Shown here one piece after another: positions 1 to 6,322 of a DNA stretch of 8,365 nucleotides. Origin of the DNA: Syntrophaceae bacterium UBA7544 (GTDB taxonomy: Bacteria > Desulfobacterota > Syntrophia > Syntrophales > Smithellaceae); contig DLME01000008.1 of NCBI GenBank assembly GCA_002479215.1, positions 6,484 to 14,848 of the forward strand, written 5' to 3'. The notes below the pieces were generated by a model. It did no database searches and had not been told where the DNA came from. It saw only the letters and a list, made by a program, of their open reading frames with translations. Positions within the stretch are counted from its first letter, which is position 1; every line of letters begins with the position of its first letter. The position numbers and the translations under genes were made by a program.

Positions 1-2
1 TC

Positions 3-677
3 AAAGCTAACGTCATCGGAGTCATAAACGTCCTGGGTATTGCCAAGCGGGCTAAAGCAAAAATTCTACAGGCTTCCACTTCGGAAGTTTACGGTGATCC
101 CGAAATGCACCCGCAAAACGAATCATACTGGGGACGCGTCAATCCTATCGGAATTCGCAGCTGTTATGACGAAGGGAAAAGAGCCGCGGAATGCCTGATG
201 ATGGATTACCGCAGGCAAAACGGCGTCAATACTAAAATAGCCCGTATTTTTAACACTTACGGACCGCGCATGGCAGTTAAAGACGGCCGCGTTGTCAGCA
301 ATTTCATTATTCAAGCCCTGCAAGGCGTAGACATTACTGTTTACGGAGATGGCAGTCATACCAGATCCTTTTGTTACGTGGACGATATGGTGGAAGGATT
401 AATCCGAATGATGAACTGCGCTGATGATTTTTACGGCCCAGTCAACCTCGGCAATCCGGAAGAATTTACCATTCTGGAATTGGCGCGATTAATAATTAAA
501 CTGACAAAAAGCGCCTCGAAGATAATTTTCCAGCCGTTGCCTATGGACGATCCGACTCAGCGCAAACCGAATATAACTCTGGCCGGAAATAAGCTGGGAT
601 GGAAACCTAAAGTAAATTTGGAAAAAGGTTTGAAAAACACAATCGAATATTTTCGTGATATTCTAAAGCATACTTAA
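3..677 (+). CDS. uxs: UDP-glucuronate decarboxylase (UDP-xylose synthase), 5' partial
   Basis: This cytoplasmic short-chain dehydrogenase/reductase-type enzyme converts UDP-glucuronate to UDP-xylose and CO2, with bound NAD+ as a recycled cofactor. The reading frame is open from base 3, so the gene starts outside the window. About 224 residues are visible, and roughly 85-95 N-terminal residues, including the GxxGxxG NAD-binding loop, are missing; the ATG at 105 is internal. Visible family marks are TSEVYGDP (residues 26-33 of the visible part), the [12 protein letters not shown] block holding the Tyr55/Lys59 YxxxK catalytic pair, [23 protein letters not shown], and the C-terminal NLGNPEE and DDPTQRKP segments. 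These blocks follow human UXS1 closely and separate it from dTDP-glucose dehydratases and UDP-glucose 4-epimerases. The next gene, 14 nt downstream on the same strand, makes its substrate. The product probably feeds surface polysaccharide synthesis (inference). Family assignment is firm. Confidence 0.92.
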   Translation, partial: KANVIGVINVLGIAKRAKAKILQASTSEVYGDPEMHPQNESYWGRVNPIGIRSCYDEGKRAAECLMMDYRRQNGVNTKIARIFNTYGPRMAVKDGRVVSNFIIQALQGVDITVYGDGSHTRSFCYVDDMVEGLIRMMNCADDFYGPVNLGNPEEFTILELARLIIKLTKSASKIIFQPLPMDDPTQRKPNITLAGNKLGWKPKVNLEKGLKNTIEYFRDILKHT

Positions 678-682
678 CTTGC

Positions 683-694
683 GGAGGCTCTATT
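683..694 (+). promoter_or_regulatory. Ribosome binding site and ATT start of ugd
   Basis: GGAGG at 683-687 is followed four bases later by ATT at 692-694. Between the upstream in-frame stop (TGA, 656-658) and the ATG at 758 the frame contains no ATG, GTG or TTG. The ATG at 758 lies downstream of the codons for the NAD-binding loop and has no purine-rich site in front of it. ATT at 692 gives the peptide MSKIKFKKKILCIGAGYVGG, a typical beginning for this family. ATT is a rare but established bacterial start, as in infC. A base error or mutation of an original ATG is the main alternative. Confidence 0.72.
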
Positions 695-2095
695 AGTAAA
701 ATAAAATTCAAAAAGAAGATACTTTGTATCGGGGCAGGTTATGTCGGAGGCCCTTCGATGGCCATTATTGCCTATAAATGCCCTGATTGCGAAGTAACTG
801 TAGTTGACATTAATCCGGAACGCATTGACGCCTGGAATTCCAATGAACTTCCCGTTTATGAACCGGGATTGGACAAAATTATAAAAAAAACCCGCGGCAA
901 AAACTTATTCTTCGCCAGGGATATTGAAAAACAGATCAAAGAAAATGACATCATTTTTGTCAGCGTCAATACGCCGACAAAAACATTCGGCACCGGCGCG
1001 GGTATGGCCGCAGATTTGCAGTACTGGGAAAAAACAGCCCGGCAAATTCTGGAAAATTCCCAATCATCGAAAATCGTAATAGAAAAAAGCACTCTGCCCG
1101 TGAAAACCGCTCTGGCTATGGAAAAAATTCTAAATTTAGCAAAGGGTAAAATTAGATTTGATGTTCTATCCAATCCGGAATTTTTAGCCGAGGGTACCGC
1201 TATTGAAGATTTGGAAAATCCCGACCGCGTGCTTATCGGCTCCCATGAAACAAGAAGCGGCTTAAAAGCCCGTCAGGAATTGGTAGATATTTACTCCAGA
1301 TGGGTTCCTTCAGAAAAAATAATCACCTCCAATATCTGGAGCGCTGAGCTCTCCAAATTAGTTGCCAACGCTTTTCTGGCTCAGCGTGTTTCATCCATTA
1401 ACTCGATTTCTGCTCTTTGCGAAAAAACCGATGCCGATATTTCGGAAGTCGCCAAAGCCGTGGGAATGGACAGCCGTGTGGGTAGTAAATTTCTCCAAGC
1501 CGGGATAGGATTCGGCGGTTCCTGCTTCAAAAAAGACATCTTAAATCTTGTCTATCTGTGCAGTTATTACGGTCTGAAGGAAGTGGCCGATTATTGGGAA
1601 AGTGTAGTGAAAATCAATGAGTACCAACAGGATCGCTTTATGGCGAACATCCTCGGCAGCATGTTTAACACCTTGGCCGGAAAAAAGATTTGTATTTTAG
1701 GTTTCGCTTTTAAAGCCAATACCGGCGACACCAGAGAAAGTCCGGCCATTTATATTACGCGTAAACTGCTCGCGGAACATGCTGAAATCATCATCTCCGA
1801 CCCCAAAGCTCTGAAAAACGCCGCTTTCGACCTTGTTGGCGTTAAAGGCAGTGTAAAATACGTCGAAGATCCATACAGCGCCGCCGCCGGCTGTCATGCC
1901 TTAGCCATTCTTACCGATTGGGATTTATACCGAAAATTGGATTTCCGGAAAATATATAAGTCCATGGTCAAACCGGCTTTCCTTTTCGATGGCCGCAATA
2001 TTATCGACCACAAGAAATGTTTTGCCCTTGGCTTTAATGTTTATCCTATCGGTAAACCGGCTTTGAGCCATTTTCAGCCCGAAAACAACTCTTAA
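692..2095 (+). CDS. ugd: UDP-glucose 6-dehydrogenase
   Basis: This enzyme oxidises UDP-glucose to UDP-glucuronate with two NAD+ in the cytoplasm. Starting from ATT at 692 the protein has 467 residues, near the usual length of the eukaryotic-type branch. Seen in order: the Rossmann loop GAGYVGG (G14, G16, G19), VTVVDINPERIDAWNS, LPVYEPGL, VSVNTPTKT, LSNPEFLAEGTAI, LSKLVANAFLAQR, the active-site segment GFGGSCFKKD with nucleophile Cys278 and Asp282, and the C-terminal domain mark ILGFAFKANTGDTRESPAI. Human UGDH has Cys276 and Asp280, which supports the upstream start; beginning at ATG 758 would delete the first beta strand and the NAD loop. It follows the UDP-xylose synthase gene by 14 nt, so the two are probably co-transcribed and catalyse consecutive steps. 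Its 3' end overlaps the convergent yraN gene by 4 bp. Function is very secure; the start codon is less so. Confidence 0.95.
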   Translation: MSKIKFKKKILCIGAGYVGGPSMAIIAYKCPDCEVTVVDINPERIDAWNSNELPVYEPGLDKIIKKTRGKNLFFARDIEKQIKENDIIFVSVNTPTKTFGTGAGMAADLQYWEKTARQILENSQSSKIVIEKSTLPVKTALAMEKILNLAKGKIRFDVLSNPEFLAEGTAIEDLENPDRVLIGSHETRSGLKARQELVDIYSRWVPSEKIITSNIWSAELSKLVANAFLAQRVSSINSISALCEKTDADISEVAKAVGMDSRVGSKFLQAGIGFGGSCFKKDILNLVYLCSYYGLKEVADYWESVVKINEYQQDRFMANILGSMFNTLAGKKICILGFAFKANTGDTRESPAIYITRKLLAEHAEIIISDPKALKNAAFDLVGVKGSVKYVEDPYSAAAGCHALAILTDWDLYRKLDFRKIYKSMVKPAFLFDGRNIIDHKKCFALGFNVYPIGKPALSHFQPENNS

Positions 2096-2466
2096 GAACC
2101 AATATAATCAAACGCGTTTTTGAAAAGTTTAATTTCGTTTCCGGAAGAAAGCATTGTTATGGCTATCACGTCAAACCGCGCGCTGATATCGATAATTTTT
2201 TTCTTTTGCAAATACCACATGGCCAGTTGAGACATTTTTTTTTGCTTTCGTACTCCCACCGCTTCTTCAGGATAACCTAATTCACTTGATTTTCTGGTCT
2301 TCACTTCGACGAAGACAATCGCGCCTTTTTCACGCGCCACTATATCTATTTCACCCAAAAGACACCGAAAATTTTTATCGATTATCCGGTAACCTTTTTT
2401 TTTCAGAAAATCAGCGGCAATTTTTTCTCCTTCCTTTCCGGTAGTGATTTTTGTCTTATCTTTCAT
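2092..2466 (-). CDS. yraN: YraN/UPF0102 family nuclease-like protein
   Basis: This is a 124-residue protein of the UPF0102 family, which has the restriction-endonuclease-like PD-(D/E)XK fold. Its role is poorly defined, though links to Holliday-junction-type DNA processing have been suggested for the family. The core is visible as GEIDIVAR (G38, E39, D41) followed by FVEVKTR (E54, K56), the expected metal-binding pattern, and the N-terminal G..GE..A..FL.K.GY helix is also typical. Length matches the family. The ATG overlaps the stop of rnhB as ATGA, which indicates translational coupling, and rnhB-yraN is a common neighbour pair. It is the last gene of the minus-strand run. Its TAA is read from the same TTAA that ends ugd on the other strand, so no terminator separates them. 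Confidence 0.92.
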   Translation of the reverse strand: MKDKTKITTGKEGEKIAADFLKKKGYRIIDKNFRCLLGEIDIVAREKGAIVFVEVKTRKSSELGYPEEAVGVRKQKKMSQLAMWYLQKKKIIDISARFDVIAITMLSSGNEIKLFKNAFDYIGS

Positions 2467-3086
2467 TTTACTTCAAACAAATCCAAGATGGTTTGATTTA
2501 AATGTTTGATATGAAATGATTTACGATGAATTTTACACAGGCCGAATTGTTTTACGGCGCTGCAGTGTTCTTTAGTTCCATAACCCTTATTTTGCAAAAA
2601 ATTATACTGGGGAAATTGGCGATGGTACATTTCCATAATCCTGTCGCGTGATACTTTGGCAATAATCGATGCCGCGGCAATGGAGACACTGCGGTTATCT
2701 CCTTTGACCAATGGTTTTTGGGGGATTTGCATAGGGATACAATGAAGGCCGTCAATTAAAAGAAAATCCGGTGGAGTGGAAAGTTCCAGTACCGCCTCGC
2801 GCATAGTTAAAAAAGTTGCTTGCAGAATGTTAACTCGATCAATTATTTCTGCGTCGGCAATTCCCACACCGACGGCAATCGCTTCGCTTACAATTATATC
2901 GTAGAGTTCTTCTCTATTGCGCGCGGAAAGCTTCTTGGAATCTTTTATTTTTGAATTTTTATAGGCAACGGGAAAAATTACCGCCGCAGACACGACCGGT
3001 CCCGCTAGTGGTCCACGCCCTGCTTCATCAATGCCGGCAATTTGTTTGTATCCTTCATGGTGGGCAAGTTTTTCGAAAGTATCCAT
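2463..3086 (-). CDS. rnhB: Ribonuclease HII
   Basis: This endonuclease cuts RNA in RNA-DNA hybrids and nicks 5' of single ribonucleotides left in DNA, starting ribonucleotide excision repair. The 207-residue length is normal. The signature IDEAGRGPLAGPV carries catalytic Asp20 and Glu21; further carboxylates sit in LLIDG (Asp112) and KGD (Asp130), followed by SIAAASIIAKVSRDR, the conserved family block. KGYGTKEH and the HRKSF motif near the C terminus also fit. The ATG at 3086 gives the usual short N-terminal stretch, but no clear Shine-Dalgarno sequence precedes it. The gene lies 79 nt downstream of rplS and overlaps yraN by 4 nt. It is probably expressed from the trmD-rplS transcript, although a promoter in the 79-nt gap cannot be excluded. 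Confidence 0.96.
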   Translation of the reverse strand: MDTFEKLAHHEGYKQIAGIDEAGRGPLAGPVVSAAVIFPVAYKNSKIKDSKKLSARNREELYDIIVSEAIAVGVGIADAEIIDRVNILQATFLTMREAVLELSTPPDFLLIDGLHCIPMQIPQKPLVKGDNRSVSIAAASIIAKVSRDRIMEMYHRQFPQYNFLQNKGYGTKEHCSAVKQFGLCKIHRKSFHIKHLNQTILDLFEVK

Positions 3087-3117
3087 TGATAGCAGATACC
3101 AACAATTAATGTTTCCC

Positions 3118-3143
3118 TACCGAAAATTCAAGGCATATCGGTA
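3118..3143. repeat. Small inverted repeat in the rplS-rnhB gap
   Basis: TACCGA at 3118-3123 is the exact reverse complement of TCGGTA at 3138-3143, with 14 nt between them. It lies in the 79-nt gap between rplS and rnhB. It has no T-run on the downstream side in either direction, so it does not look like an intrinsic terminator. It could be a weak mRNA hairpin or chance; six-base arms are short. Confidence 0.3.
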
Positions 3144-3165
3144 TAAATTTAAAAATAACTTACTC

Positions 3166-3516
3166 TTAATTATTGTTTGTTGCTTCCTTAATCCTCGCCT
3201 TTTTACCTCTCAAGCTTCTCAAATAGTAAAGACGGGAACGGCGCACCTGCCCTTTGCTGACAACTTCAATCCTGTCAATAATCGGCGAATGCAAAGGAAA
3301 TGTCCTTTCTACGCCGACACCGTAAGAGACTTTTCTTACCGTAAAATTTGCCCGGCTATTGCCGCGTCGTTTGCGGATGACTATCCCTTCAAAAGCTTGA
3401 ATCCTCTGTTTTTGACCTTCAATAATGCGCACGTATACTTTCACCGTATCACCCGTTTTGAAACCGGGAATATCACCTCTCATGTGTTCCTTTTCAATCA
3501 TTTCCACAATATTCAT
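3166..3516 (-). CDS. rplS: 50S ribosomal protein L19
   Basis: L19 is a large-subunit protein near the 30S-50S interface. The 116-residue protein shows the whole family pattern: [16 protein letters not shown] (19-34), QAFEGIVI (40-47), [24 protein letters not shown] (58-81) and [19 protein letters not shown] (92-111). The ATG is preceded by AGGAGG (3526-3531) at 9 nt spacing, a strong site that suits high expression. Its place after trmD is conserved in many bacteria, here with an RNA methyltransferase gene inserted between. A 46-nt AT-rich gap separates it from that gene. A long open frame on the opposite strand across this gene is a shadow. Confidence 0.98.
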   Translation of the reverse strand: MNIVEMIEKEHMRGDIPGFKTGDTVKVYVRIIEGQKQRIQAFEGIVIRKRRGNSRANFTVRKVSYGVGVERTFPLHSPIIDRIEVVSKGQVRRSRLYYLRSLRGKKARIKEATNNN

Positions 3517-3562
3517 TTTCTATTTCCTCCTGCAATCCGCAACCTATATATAATAATTTAGC

Positions 3563-4117
3563 CTAATTACCCATAATTCTATCCAATATTATAGCCGCCG
3601 CCGAACGAACGGCAAGATGATTATTATACTTTTTAACTCCTATTATCGGCTCCAGGCGGAAATCGGCTTTATTTACCAATTCCTCAGCAATTCCCGAACC
3701 TGTACCAAATATTAAAAGATAAGGCAAATCACCATTTTTTAATATTTTTTTCAGCTCTGTGAATGATAAAAGCCTGTCTTTCAAGTTTGCTCCGGTTACA
3801 ATCGTTTTCGGGACAGATCCCGTTTGCCCTTCAATTTCCATCAAAACCTCTTCGAGATTTTCCTTTAATCTAACCAGTTTCAAGGCTTCTTTGCGCGGTG
3901 GATTGAAATTCGCTCCGTAACCATCCCGCCAGTGACTGATGATGTTTTTCGCCAAATCACGTTGGGCAGATATGGGATTGACTATATAAAAACATTTTAC
4001 ATCGTAAGTCTTGGAGCATCTGGCTATATCATGAATATCCATATTCACGATAGCCGTGGTCACAACCTCTCCATCTTTATTGTATACTGGATAATGTAAA
4101 AGAGCTATATAAAGCAT
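3563..4117 (-). CDS. SPOUT-like SAM-dependent RNA methyltransferase (COG4752 type)
   Basis: I recognise this 184-residue protein as the family typically found between trmD and rplS in deltaproteobacteria (COG4752, Pfam Methyltrn_RNA_4). It is predicted to methylate RNA using S-adenosylmethionine; the substrate is not known to me. Visible features are the N-terminal LYIALLHYPV.N..GE..TTAI.N.DIHDIAR segment, YGANFNPPR, and the C-terminal SPOUT-like cofactor-binding parts: LIFGTGSGI (135-143), then NNHLAVRSAAAIILDR (165-180), a typical trefoil-knot segment. The ATG at 4117 gives the normal family N terminus, but no good Shine-Dalgarno sequence lies in front. The stop is TAG. Between it and trmD is a 275-nt gap with a repeat pair, so transcription may be interrupted or restarted here. 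The family is secure; the biochemical role is a prediction. Confidence 0.85.
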   Translation of the reverse strand: MLYIALLHYPVYNKDGEVVTTAIVNMDIHDIARCSKTYDVKCFYIVNPISAQRDLAKNIISHWRDGYGANFNPPRKEALKLVRLKENLEEVLMEIEGQTGSVPKTIVTGANLKDRLLSFTELKKILKNGDLPYLLIFGTGSGIAEELVNKADFRLEPIIGVKKYNNHLAVRSAAAIILDRIMGN

Positions 4118-4171
4118 AAGTGCTTTTCTGGTTTTATATACCTTAATGGAAAATACTTCCCATGTGAACCT

Positions 4172-4195
4172 TCCCGTCCTGATTCGCTTACGGGA
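4172..4195. repeat. Hairpin abutting repeat copy 1
   Basis: TCCCGT at 4172-4177 pairs with ACGGGA at 4190-4195 across a 12-nt loop. The right arm is the first five bases of 61-bp repeat copy 1 plus the base before it, so hairpin and repeat share sequence. Copy 2 has a different hairpin in the matching place. No T-run follows, so it is not a standard terminator. Confidence 0.5.
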
Positions 4196-4251
4196 TTAAT
4201 TCTACTAACGCTTCAAACTTCACGGTGTTCGTTTTCAGCGAGTCTCATTAA
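4191..4251. repeat. 61-bp direct repeat, copy 1 (imperfect palindrome)
   Basis: This copy is identical over 61 bp to the one at 4284-4344. Each copy can fold on itself: TTAAT 4196-4200 with ATTAA 4247-4251, ACT 4204-4206 with AGT 4241-4243, CGCT 4209-4212 with AGCG 4237-4240, and AAAC 4215-4218 with GTTT 4231-4234, with small internal loops between the stems. This is the shape of a short dispersed REP- or MITE-like element. No transposase or target-site duplication is visible. Identity of the two copies suggests recent duplication or conversion. Confidence 0.85.
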
Positions 4252-4273
4252 CCACGGGTATTAATTATCCCCT

Positions 4274-4286
4274 CCGCCTATGGCGG
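4274..4286. repeat. Hairpin abutting repeat copy 2
   Basis: CCGCC at 4274-4278 pairs with GGCGG at 4282-4286 across a TAT loop. The right arm runs into the first bases of 61-bp repeat copy 2. The stem is GC-rich in an AT-rich gap. It lacks a following T-run on either strand, so it is more likely part of the repeat element than an intrinsic terminator. Confidence 0.55.
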
Positions 4287-4344
4287 GATTAATTCTACTA
4301 ACGCTTCAAACTTCACGGTGTTCGTTTTCAGCGAGTCTCATTAA
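4284..4344. repeat. 61-bp direct repeat, copy 2 (imperfect palindrome)
   Basis: This second copy is base-for-base identical to 4191-4251 and offset by 93 bp, so a 61-bp unit plus a 32-bp spacer makes a partial tandem array. The bases flanking the two copies differ immediately on both sides, which defines the unit ends. It fills the gap downstream of trmD. On the minus strand each copy holds an 11-codon frame (ATG at 4248 in copy 1 and 4341 in copy 2) without a ribosome binding site, which I do not regard as a gene. Confidence 0.85.
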
Positions 4345-4392
4345 TTAAAAGAGCTGCTTTAACTACCGCAAACGGCTTTCAAAATCAAGATA

Positions 4393-5130
4393 TTATGTGT
4401 CTTCCAGCTTTATTTTCTGTAGATTTTTTTTATCTACCTCTGAAAGTTCGGTTTTTTCCAGTAAATCCGGCCGGCGCTTATATGTCCTTTTGAGCGATTC
4501 ATACCTGCGCCATCGTTCAATCTCGGCATGGTTTCCGGAAACCAAAACTTCCGGCACCTTCCAGCCTTTATACTCAGCAGGCCTTGTATATTGAGGATAT
4601 TCCAAAAAACCATGAGAAAAAGATTCGCTAAGCGTTGATTCCGAATTCCCCAATACACCCGGTATAAAACGGGATACGGCATCTATTAAGACTAAAGCGG
4701 AAAGCTCACCCCCGGTTAAAATATAATCTCCTATGGATATTTCCCTATCAGTTAAGTGTTCTCTTATTCTTTCATCCACTCCTTCATAACGGCCGCAAAT
4801 AATTATTACTTGCTCTTTTTCGGCTAATTCCTTGGCAATTTCTTGATCTAAAGTTTCCCCCTGCGGCGTCATCAGCACCACCAGTGCTTCTTTTTCGGGA
4901 TTTTTAATAGCCGTCAGCGCCCTTTCCACCGGTTCGACTTTCATAACCATACCGCAACCGCTGCCATAAGGGGCATCATCGGTCATTTTGTGTTTATCCT
5001 CCGCCCAATCGCGTATATCATGCAGGGAAACCTCCACAAGACCTTTTTCCTGGGCTTTCTTTAACAGGCTAAAACTGAGGGGAGAAATCAACATCTCGGG
5101 AAAAATAGAAAGGACATCAAACCTAATCAC
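4393..5130 (-). CDS. trmD: tRNA (guanine-N1-)-methyltransferase TrmD
   Basis: TrmD methylates N1 of G37 next to the anticodon, using S-adenosylmethionine, and so prevents +1 frameshifting. It acts as a SPOUT dimer in the cytoplasm. The 245-residue protein matches the family: [42 protein letters not shown] (56-67), [11 protein letters not shown] (112-122), the knot [31 protein letters not shown] (132-162), LEYPQYTRP and [14 protein letters not shown]. Residue 169, catalytic Asp in the Escherichia coli and Haemophilus enzymes, is Glu here (LSESF). The first glycine loop reads GSGCG rather than the more usual GGGxG. The start is GTG at 5130, four nt after the tandem TAA TAA that ends rimM, which points to translational coupling. 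A 275-nt repeat-bearing gap follows. Confidence 0.97.
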   Translation of the reverse strand: MIRFDVLSIFPEMLISPLSFSLLKKAQEKGLVEVSLHDIRDWAEDKHKMTDDAPYGSGCGMVMKVEPVERALTAIKNPEKEALVVLMTPQGETLDQEIAKELAEKEQVIIICGRYEGVDERIREHLTDREISIGDYILTGGELSALVLIDAVSRFIPGVLGNSESTLSESFSHGFLEYPQYTRPAEYKGWKVPEVLVSGNHAEIERWRRYESLKRTYKRRPDLLEKTELSEVDKKNLQKIKLEDT

Positions 5131-5134
5131 TTTA

Positions 5135-5635
5135 TTATAGCCCTTTTGGCACTTTTACAGTCATTATCCCGCGAGGAATATCTATTTGCCGAATAACATC
5201 AGCAATCGCTGGAAGAAGTATCTCTCGTGGGCCTCCTTTGCAGACATAAACATCATTACTTCCTGTGGGAAAAACAGATTCTATCCGTCCCAGATGCTTC
5301 CCTTCCTCGCTAAAAACATTAAGCCCGATAATATCCTGCCAGTAATATTCATCCTCCGCCAAGTCTGGAAATAATTCTTTCGGCACAAAAATCATACAGT
5401 CGACAAAACGCCCGGCCGACTCCACATCGTCTATTCCTTCCAGTTCGATAAATAAAAACTTACCCGATACATCAATTTTTCTGATGTTATGGCGATTTTT
5501 TTGCCCCGCCGGCTTCTCTATATAAATAAACTTGAGCCCGGCAAATTTTTTCTGCGTCTTCGCATAAGAGAAGACTTTTAAACATCCGCGGAGACCTCTA
5601 GTTTTTACGATCTCCCCGATCGCAAAGAGATCCAT
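5135..5635 (-). CDS. rimM: Ribosome maturation factor RimM
   Basis: RimM binds ribosomal protein S19 and assists maturation of the 30S head and 16S rRNA processing. From the ATG at 5635 the protein has 166 residues. The N-terminal RimM barrel begins [18 protein letters not shown], and the C-terminal PRC-barrel domain starts around [11 protein letters not shown] (95-105), continues through NDVYV and ends with LLPAIADVI (140-148). A TTG at 5647, 12 nt upstream, would add four residues and overlap khpA by 8 nt. I prefer ATG because its N terminus matches the family better, but neither start has a clear Shine-Dalgarno sequence, so translation probably depends on coupling to the khpA stop four nt upstream. 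The gene order rpsP-khpA-rimM-trmD is standard. Confidence 0.94.
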   Translation of the reverse strand: MDLFAIGEIVKTRGLRGCLKVFSYAKTQKKFAGLKFIYIEKPAGQKNRHNIRKIDVSGKFLFIELEGIDDVESAGRFVDCMIFVPKELFPDLAEDEYYWQDIIGLNVFSEEGKHLGRIESVFPTGSNDVYVCKGGPREILLPAIADVIRQIDIPRGIMTVKVPKGL

Positions 5636-5639
5636 TTTT

Positions 5640-5870
5640 TTATTCAATAATTTCTAAAACTGACCGCTTATGAATCTTGGCAGAGGCCGCGCTTAAAATT
5701 GTGCGGATAGCTTTGGCTGTTCTGCCTTGTTTTCCGATGACTTTACCTAAATCTTCTTTGGCCACACGCAATTCAATCACAGATGTTTGTTCCCCGACGA
5801 CTTCAGTTACTTCAACTTTTTCCGGATTATCTACCAAAGCCTGAGATATATACTTGATCAACTCTTTCAT
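5640..5870 (-). CDS. khpA: KH-domain RNA-binding protein KhpA
   Basis: This 76-residue protein is a single KH domain of the KhpA/YlqC family, a small RNA-binding protein that in Gram-positive bacteria pairs with KhpB and affects cell division and small-RNA binding; its role in this lineage is unknown. The RNA-binding loop [18 protein letters not shown] (42-59) contains the GxxG sequence G46-K-Q-G49, preceded by [13 protein letters not shown] chose ATG at 5870 because GGAGG (5879-5883) lies 8 nt before it and the protein then begins MKELI, as in relatives. Longer frames from GTG 5885 or ATG 5876 would overlap or crowd that ribosome binding site. It sits between rpsP and rimM, its usual position, and ends four nt before rimM. 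Confidence 0.93.
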   Translation of the reverse strand: MKELIKYISQALVDNPEKVEVTEVVGEQTSVIELRVAKEDLGKVIGKQGRTAKAIRTILSAASAKIHKRSVLEIIE

Positions 5871-5878
5871 CGTCATAA

Positions 5879-5883
5879 CCTCC
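5879..5883 (-). promoter_or_regulatory. Shine-Dalgarno site that sets the khpA start
   Basis: GGAGG on the minus strand lies 8 nt upstream of ATG 5870. It is only 2 nt from ATG 5876 and falls inside the frame that would begin at GTG 5885, so it argues for the 76-residue form of KhpA. Confidence 0.8.
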
Positions 5884-5885
5884 AC

Positions 5886-6052
5886 TCTTTTGATTAATTC
5901 TTTGGCCCAATTATTTTATCAACTACAATTCTTTTGTTCAGGCGATGCGTTGTCATACAAAGATTTCTTTCATTATACAGTTACAAATGATTAAAGTAAT
6001 CACGGCTATGAACCCTAAAGCAAGCTATTGGAGTTTCACGAATAAATCATTT
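5886..6052 (-). promoter_or_regulatory. rpsP-khpA gap with a possible -10 element
   Basis: This 167-nt gap on the minus strand holds a perfect TATAAT at 5972-5977 (minus sense). No convincing TTGACA-like hexamer is found at 16-18 nt spacing, so a promoter for khpA-rimM-trmD is possible but weak. Nearby, GATTA/TAATC arms at 5989-6001 make a 5-bp AT-only hairpin, too weak for a terminator. I see no gene or known RNA motif here. Confidence 0.25.
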
Positions 6053-6307
6053 TTACTTAACGCCGGCTTCTATTCCCTTTGTCTTCAACAGGCTGGCAAC
6101 TGTCGGAGTCGCTTTTGCTCCTTTAGCCAACCAGTCACGAACGCGTCCTTCTTTTACAGTAATTTCCACCGGATTTTTCTTAGGATCGTAATTGCCTAAA
6201 ATTTCCAAAAACCTTCCATCTCGGGGAAAATCCGTATCCGCCGCCACAATACGATAAAATGGTTTGCTTTTCGCACCCATACGAGTTAGTCGAATTTTAA
6301 CCGCCAT
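6053..6307 (-). CDS. rpsP: 30S ribosomal protein S16
   Basis: S16 is an early-assembling small-subunit protein. The 84-residue sequence is canonical: MAVKIRLTRMGAKSKPFYRIV at the N terminus, D..FPRDGRFLEILGNYDP (25-42), then V.I...RV.DWLAKGAKATPTV.SLLK. Start and length match the family, and no other in-frame start fits. The likely ribosome binding site AAGGAGG (6323-6329, minus strand) is an unusually long 15 nt from the ATG. The gene follows ffh by 47 nt, a conserved order, and a 167-nt gap separates it from khpA, so it could have a stoichiometry different from the downstream genes. Confidence 0.98.
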   Translation of the reverse strand: MAVKIRLTRMGAKSKPFYRIVAADTDFPRDGRFLEILGNYDPKKNPVEITVKEGRVRDWLAKGAKATPTVASLLKTKGIEAGVK

Positions 6308-6322
6308 TGTTTTTAAGTAAAA

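Noticed and set aside
105..107. ATG at 105 as the start of the first gene
   Set aside because: Upstream in-frame codons to base 3 encode conserved family sequence including TSEVYG, so the gene is cut by the window edge and this Met is internal.
856..1173. 105-codon minus-strand frame inside ugd
   Set aside because: It lies inside a strongly conserved coding region on the other strand, with no ribosome binding site or family resemblance.
2552..2755. 67-codon minus-strand frame within rnhB
   Set aside because: It is an alternative frame of the RNase HII gene with no independent support.
3031..3561. 176-codon plus-strand open frame across rplS and the start of rnhB
   Set aside because: It is fully antisense to a canonical L19 gene and the RNase HII N terminus, has no recognisable domain, and is a typical shadow frame.
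4274..4290. Intrinsic terminator downstream of trmD
   Set aside because: The GC hairpin has no T-run following it on either strand.
4172..4344. CRISPR-like array
   Set aside because: There are only two units, the repeat is 61 bp, the single 32-bp spacer is partly palindromic, and no cas gene is nearby.
5945..6199. 84-codon plus-strand frame over rpsP and its downstream gap
   Set aside because: Most of it is antisense to S16; the composition looks random and no start signal is present.
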